Shown here: one piece after another, positions 12,076-23,300 of the stretch
How positions within the stretch are numbered: the first letter of the stretch is position 1
Layout of the letters: each line of letters starts with the position of its first letter
From: Buxus sempervirens
Taxonomy: Eukaryota > Streptophyta > Magnoliopsida > Buxales > Buxaceae
Assembly (NCBI GenBank): GCA_947561395.2
Contig: OX387189.1
Span: 23,498,329 to 23,562,328, forward strand
Direction: 5' to 3'
DNA length: 64,000 bases
The notes under the pieces: model-generated
Told to the model about the DNA's origin: nothing
The model's database searches: none
The model's input: only the letters and a program-made list of their open reading frames with translations
Made by a program: the position numbers and the translations under genes

Positions 12076-13164
12076 TGTTGCTCCAAAAATGGGCCGGTGT
12101 GGACACGTGTCTGTGGTGATGATGTGTCTCTACGCGGGCGTGCCAGTATCGTTTGATACAATGATTTTCGAGTCGATTCCTGACCCCGGGCACCTGTTCC
12201 GAATCTGAACCGGGATCGGTTCAGTCGTACTGCAAGTCACCTGTAATAAAGTCGGTCAGGCGATGGTATGAAGACTAGGGGTTCGGTCTTCGTTTCGGGT
12301 TCTTGTAAGTGTTTGAAAGCAAAAGCAACTAACGGCACACAAATCCCTTTATTATAAAATCGGCCAAATAGCCGAAAGCGACAACAGATAATCCTCAAAA
12401 TGGAAACAAAAAGTACAAAAGAAAACCGACAGGGCTCGCAGGACCGGCCTGTCCTGGTCTTATAGCCGTAATCGGGTATAAGCGCAGGAGGAAGGGGGCG
12501 GCTGCTTACAAAGTCGATTCAGGGGGTTCACCTTGGATTGCTGCTTACCCGAAAATACACAAGTCACCTGGCGTGAACAGAGCGAGTCTCGGGACCGGCT
12601 GCTCGGGATTCTGTAAAGACAGAACTGCGAGTCAGGGGCGGCCTCAACTTACTCTCCGGTGGCAGGATTCTGGTGTTAATCGGAGTAAAGAGGGGTCGAA
12701 GATGTCACTGCGACTGGAAGCAGTGAGAGAAGTCCTAGTTTATCCGTCTGTATTAGAGGGGATAAAGGATCACGGATGATCAAAATAATATAATAACCGG
12801 TTGCGGTTGTGTGGATTGTGTCCTCGAACTCTTCAAATTGAGGCCTTTTATAGCCGCTCCTTGACGGTTGCTCAACTTCCTACTCTCGCACGATCTTCAT
12901 GGCGGTTGTTTATCGTCAGTTCTCTGTTTCAAAGTGATAACCGCCCGGCCATGATCTAATAATTCTATTCTTGAACGGCCGATGGCACGATCTTCTGATA
13001 TTTATGGTTTTGTCTTACTTGCTTGCGTGGCTCGAACCGCATTCTTCTGTATGCGTGCTGACGTGGCCGGCTCAACCCTTCAAAGTCTACGGGCCGTGGC
13101 CTAACCAAGCCACCTAGGCGCCACGTGTCCTTTTCTTATTCGTCGGTTATATAGGGTGTAAACA
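12076..13164 (-). repeat. 3' LTR of the Tat element
   Basis: 1089 bp, reading TGTTGCTCC...GTGTAAACA on the plus strand, colinear without gaps with the right LTR. It carries the same TATA (about 12844-12852, minus) and AATAAA signal (12348-12353, minus). A 68-codon open frame present in both LTRs has a non-ATG start and no recognisable similarity, so it is not annotated as a gene. Confidence 0.97.
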
Positions 13165-13177
13165 TTGCCCCCCTACT
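13165..13177 (-). promoter_or_regulatory. Polypurine tract
   Basis: On the minus strand AGTAGGGGGGCAA directly precedes the 3' LTR (TGTTTACACC). This is the expected position and composition of the plus-strand priming site for reverse transcription. Confidence 0.85.
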
Positions 13178-13312
13178 TACTTGTGACGCCGTCATCGGCC
13201 GGTGTGATGAGTAAGTATTTTCGGGTTTTTCAAAATTTGTCCGTCGTTTGATGTGAAAAGATCGCGCCGTTTCCCTACAATCGTAATGATGAAACCTTTC
13301 GGATTTCGCCTT

Positions 13313-13320
13313 CTATAAAG
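13313..13320 (+). promoter_or_regulatory. TATA box of antisense PMD gene 1
   Basis: CTATAAAG lies 69 nt upstream of the ATG at 13389, followed by a pyrimidine-rich stretch typical of a plant leader. It lies outside the LTR, so the antisense gene seems to have its own promoter. A second TATA-like word TTATATAG sits at the LTR edge (13147-13154). Confidence 0.55.
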
Positions 13321-13388
13321 TACCACATCCGAGATTTTACTTTACTCTTTCTTTTTGGCTGTTTGTTTTTTCTTCCTCTTTGTCTTCA

Positions 13389-16300
13389 ATGGCGGGCACT
13401 CTCATACACTATCCTTCTACAGTCGAAATTTTCGGCAACTCGATATCTGTAGGCCCCTTCATTTGTGCCAGTAATGCTCCTTTGGAGGCCCCGACTGATA
13501 AAGTGAGGGGCCCTTTACTCTTTACTGACGAAGAGAATCTCCATCTACCTCTTCGCTTTCGAAATTGGCCGACTTCTTACCCTGAATGGAAAGCTTGGGT
13601 TGACCGCATGAAGGATCGTTTTGCCGTTGTTTGGCGTAAGACAGGTATTTATGACATGATTATTTTTTCGTGTCACTCTATTCCCTGCAATCGCGATCTT
13701 CTCTGCGCCATGAGTTCATTCTGGAATACCCACACCAACACCTTCAATTTCCCCTGCGAAATGATGACTCCTACTGTCATGGATGTCTGCTTCATTACTG
13801 GTTTCTTCGCGACTGGTCATGAGATCCGGGTCGGTATGGCGGACCTTAAGGATTACCAGCATTTACCTCCGATTGAAGTGGGTGACAAAGGGAAAGAAGT
13901 AGAAAAGAAAAGAAAGCAACCCTCAACGAAGAATAACAGGGCTTTCAAGAAGGCACGATCTTCTCGGCCAAAAGGTATTGTGCTGTCCGAGCATGAACCT
14001 CCACCGTCAGAGAGCGAATCTCCACCGACTTCAATTCATTCCTCTTATCGGTCCTACATCAAGGACTGTTCCAAATTCAGGCCTCCAGCTTATGCCGATG
14101 AGGTGGAACACTTCTACTTTCTCCTTTATTTTTTCTGCAACTTTGTATTCTGTTCCAAAGCTCAAGCAGTTACCAAAGAGTATTACTCATTGGTCAAGTT
14201 AATTCTGGGTGAGTATGAAGTTGCCCTTGCTCCTTACTTTTTGTCGGTTTTATACCGTTCACTTCAAGAGTTTGTTCATGGCTCCCTTCAAAATCCTGGG
14301 GGGCCATTGTGGTTCCTCCAATTTTGGGCTTATCACTATTTTCCATCCCAGTTTTATGCTCAAGTACCGATCACTCCTAACATGCCTTCTGATTTTGGTG
14401 GCCACGCCTGTTTGGCTGCCACACCAGCTGTTCTATCTTTTTCCGAATGTTTCCGTTTCTTTTTCAACCTTCATTATTTTCCTACTCCTCCTTTTGAAGT
14501 CTCCTCAAATTCTCCCGGTTTCCTTTCAATGGTGGATGACATAACTGACGAGCAGCATCTTATCTGGGCCAGTTTTCTGAAGGCTCGAAATTTAAATTAT
14601 GCTGTGAAGTCAATTAACAAGAAACCGGGGTATGAAGTATACTTGCCCAATTGTGTCGGCCGGCAATTTCAATGCGAACAGAGGATTCCCTTATTTGAAG
14701 TAGATGGTTTGTTCACAGTTAATGCCAAACCTGTTGATCGGCCGTCTGTCACTGTAGCCGAAGCTGCCGACATGGAAGATGCTTATAAAGCTGCTGCCGT
14801 TGAATTTCGACTTCCCTTTCTTCCTCGTCGTTACGACTGTCGCTGTGATTTCCGTGTTTGGTGGAAATCGTTGTGGAACAATATCTGCCGTTATTCGGCC
14901 GATTATTATCTGGAAAGGATGGGTCTGTTTGAGCCTCCGGCTTCACCTATCCAAGAAGGTATATTCTTATCTTTCTTGCTTCTGATCCGCTTGATGTTCA
15001 CTCAATTTTTCTGTCATTAGGTAAAGTTCCGCCTCTAGCTTTGGAAGCTAGTCCACTTGCACTTTTTCCTGAACCTGTCCAAGAAGATATTAGTTCAGGT
15101 ATACGGCCACCCGGTGAAACGCCGTTTCTTACCTTGGAGGCTCATGCTTCTCCTTCCGGGGAATTGGCCGAAGATGATGCGTTGTCACCAGAATGTCCTC
15201 TCTCGATTGTCCCGTATGAAGATGATGAGGATCCCGATGATGTCCCATTACGACGGCGTCCTCGGAAGGTACTGAATCTTTATTGCTCATCTTCTTAGTT
15301 TGATTTTTCTTTCTGACACCTCATTCTTCTAGGCTTCGAGTTCCTCGGGTCCAACTGCTTTTTCTTCCAATGTCATGGAATCTTCTTCGGATCTGGTTGT
15401 TGATCCCATGTCTGTTTTTGATTCGGCCAATTTCTCTGTTCCTACCGAAGCATTGGATTCTCCTGGTAGTGTCGCTGCAGCAGCCCCTTTAGCACTTCCT
15501 GAAGATCAGGAGCATTTATCCATTCGAGAGGTTTCTCCAGAAAGAAGTCCGTCTCCCGACTTACCTCCTGGATATGAGCAGAGTGCAGCCTTACCGGTAG
15601 TTGGGATTGCAACATCTACTATTTCTGTTGGGCCTTCCGGCCCTTCTGCCTTGGCCGATATTCCTTCTGATTCTCCTGTTACAGCAGCGGAAGCTAATAT
15701 TAATCGGTCAAAGCAAAAGCTTATCGACTTGGGGAGTTCCAGTTCATCGCTTATTCCTTCTTTTGCTGCGGGACCACTCCCTGGTGATGGCCGATTGGAC
15801 ACTATATTGAACGATGTCTGTTCTACTTTCTCATCTGACGGTTCATCTGAGCCCTTATCTCCAACGAGTATCCGATCGGAAACTATTCGCCTCCTCTCTC
15901 CAGGAATAATTGGTATTTCCGAAGAGACTCTTACCCGTGTGATGGCATTGGCTGCACAACTTCGGGATCTGTCTTCTGTATCTCCTGATGTCAAATCGGT
16001 GTTCTCTCAACTTACTCTCCTTTACCCTTATAAAGTTGTCTTTGACCATCTTTCGGCCAAATTACATGAAATGAGTAATACGGCCGATTCTGTTAATGGC
16101 CGATATCAACATTTGCAACAGTTGAGGAATGAGCGCGAGATTTGTCATCATCAGTTTACTGAAACGGTCCACCGTATAAACATCATTGATGATGATATTT
16201 CGGCGGTCGACCGTCAGATTGCTGAGTTTCAGTCTAGGAGGTCTGATCTTGTAAATCAACGGGAGGAACTTCTTCGTACGAATAACGCTATTGATGACAT

Positions 16301-16469
16301 CCTGAAAGAGAAGACCCGTCAGTGCCTCGAGATCTCCCACGAGCTGAAATCGGAGATAGAGTTGGCTCGAGGTTCCTCTCTGCTTCGGTCCACTTTGGTT
16401 GAAGAAAGACGGTCTGCCCAAGAGTCTTTTGACCGTATATATTCTGCCATTTTAAATACTTCTTTGTAA
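13389..16469 (+). CDS. Antisense plant mobile domain (PMD) protein 1, three exons, 984 aa
   Basis: Encoded on the strand opposite to gag-pol. Exons 13389-14958, 15021-15268, 15333-16469; both introns (62 and 64 nt) are GT-AG and keep frame, giving 984 aa. Residues about 40-500 match the plant mobile domain (aminotransferase-like, PF10536-type): WPTSYPEWKAW (about 60), FW...NTFNF...MTPTVMDVCFITG (about 111-138), GPLWFLQFWAYHYFP (about 305-319), YLPNCVGRQF (about 418) and FRVWWKSLW (about 488). A basic NLS-like segment (KKRK...FKKAR, about 173-190) interrupts the domain. An acidic, Ser/Pro-rich linker and a predicted coiled coil (about 845-980) follow. Host PMD proteins (MAIN/MAIL) act in the nucleus in transposon silencing; the role here is unknown. 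The frame's first ATG is 13389. The model lacks transcript support. Confidence 0.8.
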
Positions 16470-16809
16470 AGCATTTAATGAATTAAACTCTTTTTTGGAA
16501 TCCATTTTGCCAACTGTCCTAGCCGTCAGAATCGGCTCCTTTTTCGACACAGTCATCTTTTCAATTTGATTCATCCGTATGATTTTTACCTTTAAAAACG
16601 CTTTTTTCGAGAAGATATCGAGCCGCCGTTTCGATTTCTTCGGGAAGGCGATCGTACTATCAACATCTTTTTCGGGAAGACAGCAGTCTTATCAACGCCC
16701 TTCTCGATATTTTGAATCATTACGAGCTCTCCTTCCTGCAGACGTTTCCTTGTTTCGTTTCGTCTTCTTCTTCCTTCGAGCTTTTCTTCTCTGGTTCTTG
16801 GTATCGATC

Positions 16810-19564
16810 ATGGCGGATGACAACCCTAACGACTTGAATCTGTTCCTTGATGGTGAGGATGGTCCTGTTCTTGGTCCATGCACCGATGACGAGACGGAAA
16901 AGGCTCCAAAGGTCCTGCACTCTTCCTACCATTTGATCAGCGCTTCTGATCCTGTGAGATGGGGTAATCTGATCACTCTTCCTCGCTCCTGGCCTAAGTG
17001 TTCCCCTGAGTGGAACAAATGGGTTGAGCGTTTACGGTCTTATTATATGGAGACCTGGGTTAGGCTAGGCTTAGCGGAGATGATCTTCTATTCCACCTTC
17101 TACATTCCCTTCAATCCTATTTTGCTTGGGGTGGCCTCATTTTTCTGGTGTCGGGGTTCCAACACCTTTTCCTTTTACCATGGGCCTATGACCCCAACCC
17201 TGTTGGATGTTTGCTGCATCACAGGTCTTTCGGTCCTTGGGGAAGAAGTAGATTCTACCCTGTCCGTTTTCTCATCTTCTGTTTTTAACACCGCTCATGC
17301 TTCTTCTGCTTTCGGCACTTTTGTTCGTGCTGAGCGAGTTCCAAATGACGATAATCCTCCTTCCCTTCAAGAGCATTGCTCTTTCTTGCTGTTTTTTCTT
17401 TGCCATTTTTTCTGCTGTGGCCCATCTGCTCAAATGGTAAAGGAATTTGCCGGTATTGCGGTAGCCCTGGCCCATGGTCGCCGTTTGGCTCTAGCCCCTT
17501 TCTTTCTCAGCCAGGTCTACCGTGGGTTACACAGTCTGTCTTTCGGCCGATTAGGGGTTGCCAGTGGCCCTCTTTGGTTTTTACAATTCTGGTTTTATGA
17601 ATACTTTCCCAGCTTTTTCTGTACAGCCGTAGACAATCCTTTTCCTAATTATTACTATGCCGGCCGTCGCTGGCTTACCGCAACACCTATTCAATTGTCT
17701 TTCACGGCTGTTCTTGATTTCTTCCTGGTAGGTCTTCAGGAAAATAATCCTCCTTTATTCCATCACTTTTCTCTAGACCAATTTCATGGGTCTCCCCTTT
17801 ATGCCGCCATCAATTCTTCTCCAGAGGCTCGCCGACGTGCTACGGCCAGTTTTCTTATTGCCCGTGAGCTTCCTTTTGGCTTACATAACCGAGATGCTCC
17901 TGCCACTTCTAGAAGAGAAGGGGTGGAAATATATCTGCCGCATTTCGTCAGTCGGCAACTTGGTTATGGCCAAGGCATTCCTCTGGTGGTGTTTTCATCT
18001 ACCAATGGTGGCTCTCGGTCTGTTTTGAGCCCTAGTTACCTGTCATTAGCAACTTCTCGGTTCCGCGATCTTTCTGCTTGCTTCCGCAATTATCCTCTTC
18101 CCCGGGAATCCTCAGTTGAACCTTCCTTTCGTCGATGGTGGTCTCAGCTTTACTCTGACTTTGTCCGGCTTGATGCAGAGTCGTATACTGCGCTATTTCG
18201 ACCGAATGCGGTTGATATAGCGAGTATAGGCAAACTCCGCGGGTATTATGAGGCCCGTTACCCAGGTAACTTTCGTTTATGTTTTTGTAAATTGATCTTC
18301 TCTATTCGGTCGCGTCTGACTTTCTTTTTCTTTATTAGATGATCCTAGATCCTCCAATGTGAAGAGTAAGAAAAAGAAATCCAAGACGTCGGTCACCTTT
18401 AACTGGAGGCGACCTTCCAAGGTTTCTGCCAGTCGGAGCAACCCTTCCTCCAAACAGTCGCCTTTGAAAAAGCGGAAGATTGGTGAGGTATCGGACGGTC
18501 GTGCTTACGTTACTCGCTCCAGTTTGCGACTCCGAGTTCGGCGTCCAGGTGAGCGTGTCGTCGTGTCTGATGATTCTTCGGACGAGGAAGAAGATATTGA
18601 TTTATTTCGTCCTCAGCATGGTCCCCCAGTTAATTCTGGAAGTAGTGGTAGATCAACTCCCATGCCGACTCCTCCTCGTGCATTTCATTATGCTAGTCCT
18701 CCAACCTCAACTCGATTTGTCACTCCTTCGACCGATCTGTTGCCTAGTGCATCTAGGCCGGCTCCTTTCTTCCCTCGTCCCGTGGTTGATGAAGCTGGTC
18801 CATCCACTGTGCCTGGTGCTGCTTCCTCTGGTTCTTCTTCCGGTGAATTACCTTCTAAGCCAAAAATTCCTGTGGCCAAGGAAGAAAATTATAGACCCCT
18901 CCCTGGTACTTGCTTCGGATTTGTCAGGTTTTGCTTCATGGAAGTAGACCGTTGTCTTTCATCCCCAGAGTTTCATGACCTTCGTCCGGCATTTCTTTTG
19001 GATTTTGACAGTTGGAACGAACTCCACTCCTTTGTTCTTCGTCGGCCCGAAGAACTTTCTGACGAAGAATTGTCAGAAGTTCGATTGTTGATATGCAGAG
19101 CCGTAGTGATGAATTCTCGCGGGGATCGTTTAACCGGAGATCGGCTGATGTCCATGCTTGGTTTTTATAGTGCCGTGCCGCAGCTAAGGGAAGCCATGGA
19201 CTTTCTCCGTTCTGTCAACGTGAGATGTTCCGATTTCCGTCAAGAAATCCGTGCTGTATATGGTCATAATCGCCAGTTGGAAACTTTGAGGTGGTCCCTT
19301 CATAAAAATTCTCTTGGCCAGGGCTCTATTGCTGGTGACCCATCAGATACTGCTCCAGACGAATTATCTCGGCTACAATCTGAGGAACATCATCTTAAAG
19401 AATCTATCCAGATTCAGATGCTGCTGATCGAATCGAGCCGGCACCGTTTGGAGGAGCACATGAGGGATGAAAGGGAGGTGGAGGTTCGTCGAGCTGAGAT
19501 GCAGTTATTATTGGAGCGGGCGAAGTATGATCATGCCCGATTTAAGACTTGGTTCGAAAGGTAA
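16810..19564 (+). CDS. Antisense plant mobile domain (PMD) protein 2, two exons, 893 aa
   Basis: Second gene on the strand opposite to gag-pol, tandem with the first. Exons 16810-18265 and 18339-19564 with a 73-nt GT-AG intron in phase 1. The start at 16810 has strong context (A at -3, G at +4) and follows a pyrimidine-rich leader; an in-frame ATG at 16579 would add 77 residues. PMD signatures repeat those of protein 1 in order: WPKCSPEWNKW (about 61), FFW...NTFSF...MTPTLLDVCCITG (about 111-139), GPLWFLQFWFYEYFP (about 252), YLPHFVSRQL (about 375), FRRWWSQLY (about 440). Exon 2 opens with a Lys-rich NLS-like run (KSKKKKSK), then a Ser/Pro-rich linker and a coiled coil (about 773-893). The proteins are clearly but distantly related. 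Function unknown. Confidence 0.8.
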
Positions 19565-20038
19565 GGCTATAAAACCTTTTCTAAACAATCATACCGTTTG
19601 TTCGGTATTCACTTTTTTATGATAATGCCATATGGCTGGCATTTTTAAACTTTATTCAGCCGATTCCTCGACTTTTATTAGACGGTAGTTTTTTGCATGC
19701 TTTTTGGATGCATAACATACTCGTTTTATTTCATATCTACTGCTCGTTATAGAAAGATTAGAACTAAACAAACAAAATAAGAATGTTTTTATTTCAACAT
19801 TGATCTTTCATACAACCAAAGCCGAGCTCTTCTGGCTCTTTCATACAATCAAGGCCAGATGTATCAGCCGGGGTATGATAATACAACCGGGGCCAATATG
19901 CCCCTGAAATTGCTCCGCACTCCAACCATAGACGGTGTTAGCGAGGGGCAATTCCTTCAAAGGGGCAGGAGGAAAGAGGAGGGGATGGCAACTATTCCGA
20001 CCGGCGTAAATGCTGGTCGGAGGAGAGAACTCTCGTCT
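19565..20038. other. Element spacer between PMD gene 2 and the small minus ORF
   Basis: The first 200 bases are AT-rich, as expected for the 3' end of PMD gene 2, with AATAAG at about 19777. The rest is GC-richer. A plus-strand open frame at 19859-20215 starts with ATG but shows no family resemblance and overlaps the better-supported minus-strand ORF, so it is not called. Confidence 0.4.
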
Positions 20039-20191
20039 CTACCCAGAACTCGGTGGGAGAAGACCCACCGTGATGGGGTCAGCGAGAGTAGAGTCGCCTT
20101 TTCCGATCCCGCCCATTCTTATGAAGTCATCGGCTTTGTTGACTTCTTCTTCTCCGATCGTCTCCGTCGTCGGCTTTTGATCTTTCGCCAT
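20039..20191 (-). CDS. Small hypothetical ORF downstream of pol with its own TATA
   Basis: ATG at 20191, 50 codons, starting MAKDQKPTTETIGEEEV; acidic and charged, no family recognised. A clean TATAAATA stands at 20246-20239 on the same strand, about 50 nt before the ATG, and a purine-rich leader separates them. The frame closes at GGGTAGAG, which could also act as a splice donor, so this may be the first exon of a longer product. It lies 200 nt past the pol stop. It could be a subgenomic gene of the element or a chance frame. Confidence 0.35.
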   Translation of the reverse strand: MAKDQKPTTETIGEEEVNKADDFIRMGGIGKGDSTLADPITVGLLPPSSG

Positions 20192-20238
20192 CTCTTCTCT
20201 TCTTTCCTTTCTTGAAAGAATGGCGAGCATTGCCTTAG

Positions 20239-20246
20239 TATTTATA
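20239..20246 (-). promoter_or_regulatory. TATA box between pol and the antisense genes
   Basis: TATAAATA on the minus strand, located downstream of pol in the element's sense direction. It is too far from either LTR to be the LTR promoter and would drive only the short region 20191-20039 and beyond. Confidence 0.4.
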
Positions 20247-20393
20247 GACCGATCGTCAGGAAGAAGATCAATGGGTCTGAGCGGATCTCGGAGAGATTTC
20301 CTATTTTAGTCTAATCCGCACAGTATGTCGGCTCCTCGATTTGACAATGCCATTTATTTGGCGTTGCAGGTACCGAACAGTAGATATTTTATT

Positions 20394-23300
20394 TTATTCC
20401 TGATTTTCCTCAGGTTGGTTATTGATTTCGCGGCTTTCCCATAGAGTGGGAAAGTACCGTTTCAAAAACTGGCCGTTGATAATCTTCTTTTCTTGGCCAT
20501 CCAAAGACTGTATATGATATGCCCCCCCGGGCAATACCTTGCTAACTTGTAATGGTCCTTCCCACGTGGGGGACCATTTTCCATACAAAGAATCCTTTTT
20601 CCCTATTGGCAGCAGGGTTTTCCACACTAAATCTCCTTGAGCGAATGATTTGTGTTTCACTCGGCGATTATAGGATCTTGCAATCCTTTGCTTGAGGGCT
20701 CTCTGCCGATCCAGGGCTAGCCTCCTCATCTCTCCCAAGTCTTCTAATTCAACTAACATTGCTTCCGTGTAATCCTTAGGAGTGAAATTATTCTGAATAG
20801 CCACCCTTAACGATTTGATCGTGATTTCGGCCGGAATAACTGCCTCATGACCGAAGGTTAAGGCAAAAGGGGTAGTTCCAATAGACGTCTTGTAAGACAT
20901 TCGATACGCCCACAATGCTTCAGATAAGAGTTTATGCCAACTTCTTGGCTTATCCTCAATCATCTTTCTTAGGATATTTTTCAACACCTTATTTGTGGCT
21001 TCAGCTTGCCCATTTGCCTGTGCGTAATAGGGTGTAGATTGAATCATTCTGATGCCATATGTTTTGGCAAATTCCGTCACTTCTTGTCCTACAAAAACAG
21101 TACCTGAATCGGTCGTGATGGTTTCAGGGATACCGTATCTATGAATTATCTGTTCCCTGATAAACTCAATCACATCCGTTTGCTCCACTTTTTTCAAAGG
21201 TTTGGCTTCCACCCATTTGGTGAAGTAATCAGTGGCTACTATGATGAAGTTGTGTAGACCGGTCGAAGGAGGATACACTTTTCCAATCAAATCCATTGCC
21301 CACCCTCTGAAGGGCCATGGCTTGACTATGGTTTGCAATTCAAATGCCGGCACCCTCTGAACTGGTCCATGTTTCTGACATTCTTGACATCCTGCAGCGA
21401 ACATCTGACAATCTTTCAAGATTGACGGCCAGTAATAACCATGCCGACGTAATAACCATCGCATCTTGACTCCTGCTTGGTGTGCGCCACAAATCCCTTC
21501 GTGTACCTCGGCCATTATTAACATGGCCTCTGTTGGGTTGACACATCTAAGTGGGATGTCTTCAATACTCTTTTTATATAGCTCATCGCCCAGAATAAAA
21601 TAGTTGGCAGCTTTCCTTTTGGTCGATCTGCTAGTCTTTATAGTAGGATCTTTAAGATATCCCCAGATCTCACCTCTCCAATCCTGTCTTATTGTCTGGT
21701 TACAACATGCTAATGAATCCACCAGAAATGGTCTTTTCTCGGAGTTGGGGAGAGATTGTATGGTCACCGTTCTAACTGAATCGCGCAGTCTGAGTCCAGA
21801 TGCCAACTGGGCCAGTTCATTAGCTTGATAGTTTTCCTTCCTTGGCCGATGTTCGAACTCAATTCTATTGAACTGCTGGGCCAGGAATCTCGCCCTTCGT
21901 AGCAATAGTACTAATGACTCGCTATTGCAGTTATATATGCCCTCCATTTGCTTCAAGACGAGTTGGGAATCTCCAACAATATTAACTGCTCGAGCACCCA
22001 TTTCCCATAGAATTTCCAAACCTATAATTGTAGCTTCAAACTCTGCCTGATTGTTTGTAGATAATTCTTCAAGCTGAAATGCATGTTCGTGCTTGTCACC
22101 AGTAGGTGAAGTTATTACTACTCCGATCCCAGAAGCAAACTCTGTTTTTGAGCCATCAAATTCCAGTGTCCATGGTTGGAATTCGGCATAACAAAAACTG
22201 GCATGAAATACTGGGATATCCAATTCTTTTTCCTGCACACTAGATGGATGATCGGCCAAAAAATCGGCCAATGCTTGTCCCTTTACCGCTTTCTGCGGTA
22301 CATATTTAAAGTCGAACTCCATCAGAGTCAGGGTCCATTTTCCGAGTCTACCACTCACTGTAGGCCGAGTGAGCATGTACTTGACCACGTCAGTGGCTGC
22401 TATGACGAAAATTTCTTTGGCCGACAAGAGATAATGTCGTAATTTGGTAGCTGCATAATAGAGTGTTAGACACAACTTCTCTAGATTAGTGTACCTTTCT
22501 TCCACCGGAGTCAGGAATCTACTGAGGTAATAAATGGCCTGCTCATATCCTTGATCATTCTCTTGGGCCAACAAGACTCCAACTGAATCGCTCGAAGCCG
22601 CTATATAAAGTTTTAGCGGCCGTTCTTTTGAAGGTGGCACCAAAACCGGTGGAGTTACCAAATATTGTTTGATACCTTCAAAAGCGGCCTGATGGTCTTC
22701 ATTCCAGATAAACTCTTCAGTATTCTTGATTTTCAATAATGGGGATAGGACCCTGATCTTCCCGGCCAGGTTTGAAATGAATCTTCTCAAGAAATTCACC
22801 TGGCCGAGCAACCTTTGTAGCTGTTTCTTATTGGCTGGCGGTTTGGCCTCTATGACCGATTTTGCCTTATTTTTATCGACCTCGATTCCTCTCTGGTGTA
22901 CGAGAAAGCCTAGGAAATTTCCGGCCGATACACCAAAAGCACACTTCAATGGATTCATTTTCAAACTGTACTTACGAAGTCGTTCAAAAACCTTCTTTAA
23001 ATGCTGCAAGTGGTCCATTTCGGTCTGAGACTTTATCACAACATCGTCAATATATACCTCAAGTATTTGACCGATCATGTCATGGAAGATAAGATTCATT
23101 GCCCTTTGATAGGTTGCGCCAGCATTCTTTAATCCGAACGGCATAACCACCCAACAATAAGTTCCTAATGCTCCAGGGCATCGAAACGCCGTTTTTGCTA
23201 CATCTTCCTCGGCAATGAAGATTTGGTTATATCCGGAGTGGCCGTCCATAAATGACAAAAACTTATGCCGTGATGCATTATCAACTAAGAGGTCTGCGAT

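Noticed and set aside
12573-12779. 68-codon plus-strand frame in the LTR, repeated at 28093-28299
   Set aside because: It starts at GTG, has no recognisable similarity and is duplicated only because the LTR is duplicated.
15506-15994. 162-codon minus-strand frame opposite PMD gene 1
   Set aside because: Opposite a Ser/Pro-rich exon; no resemblance to retrotransposon accessory proteins and no promoter seen.
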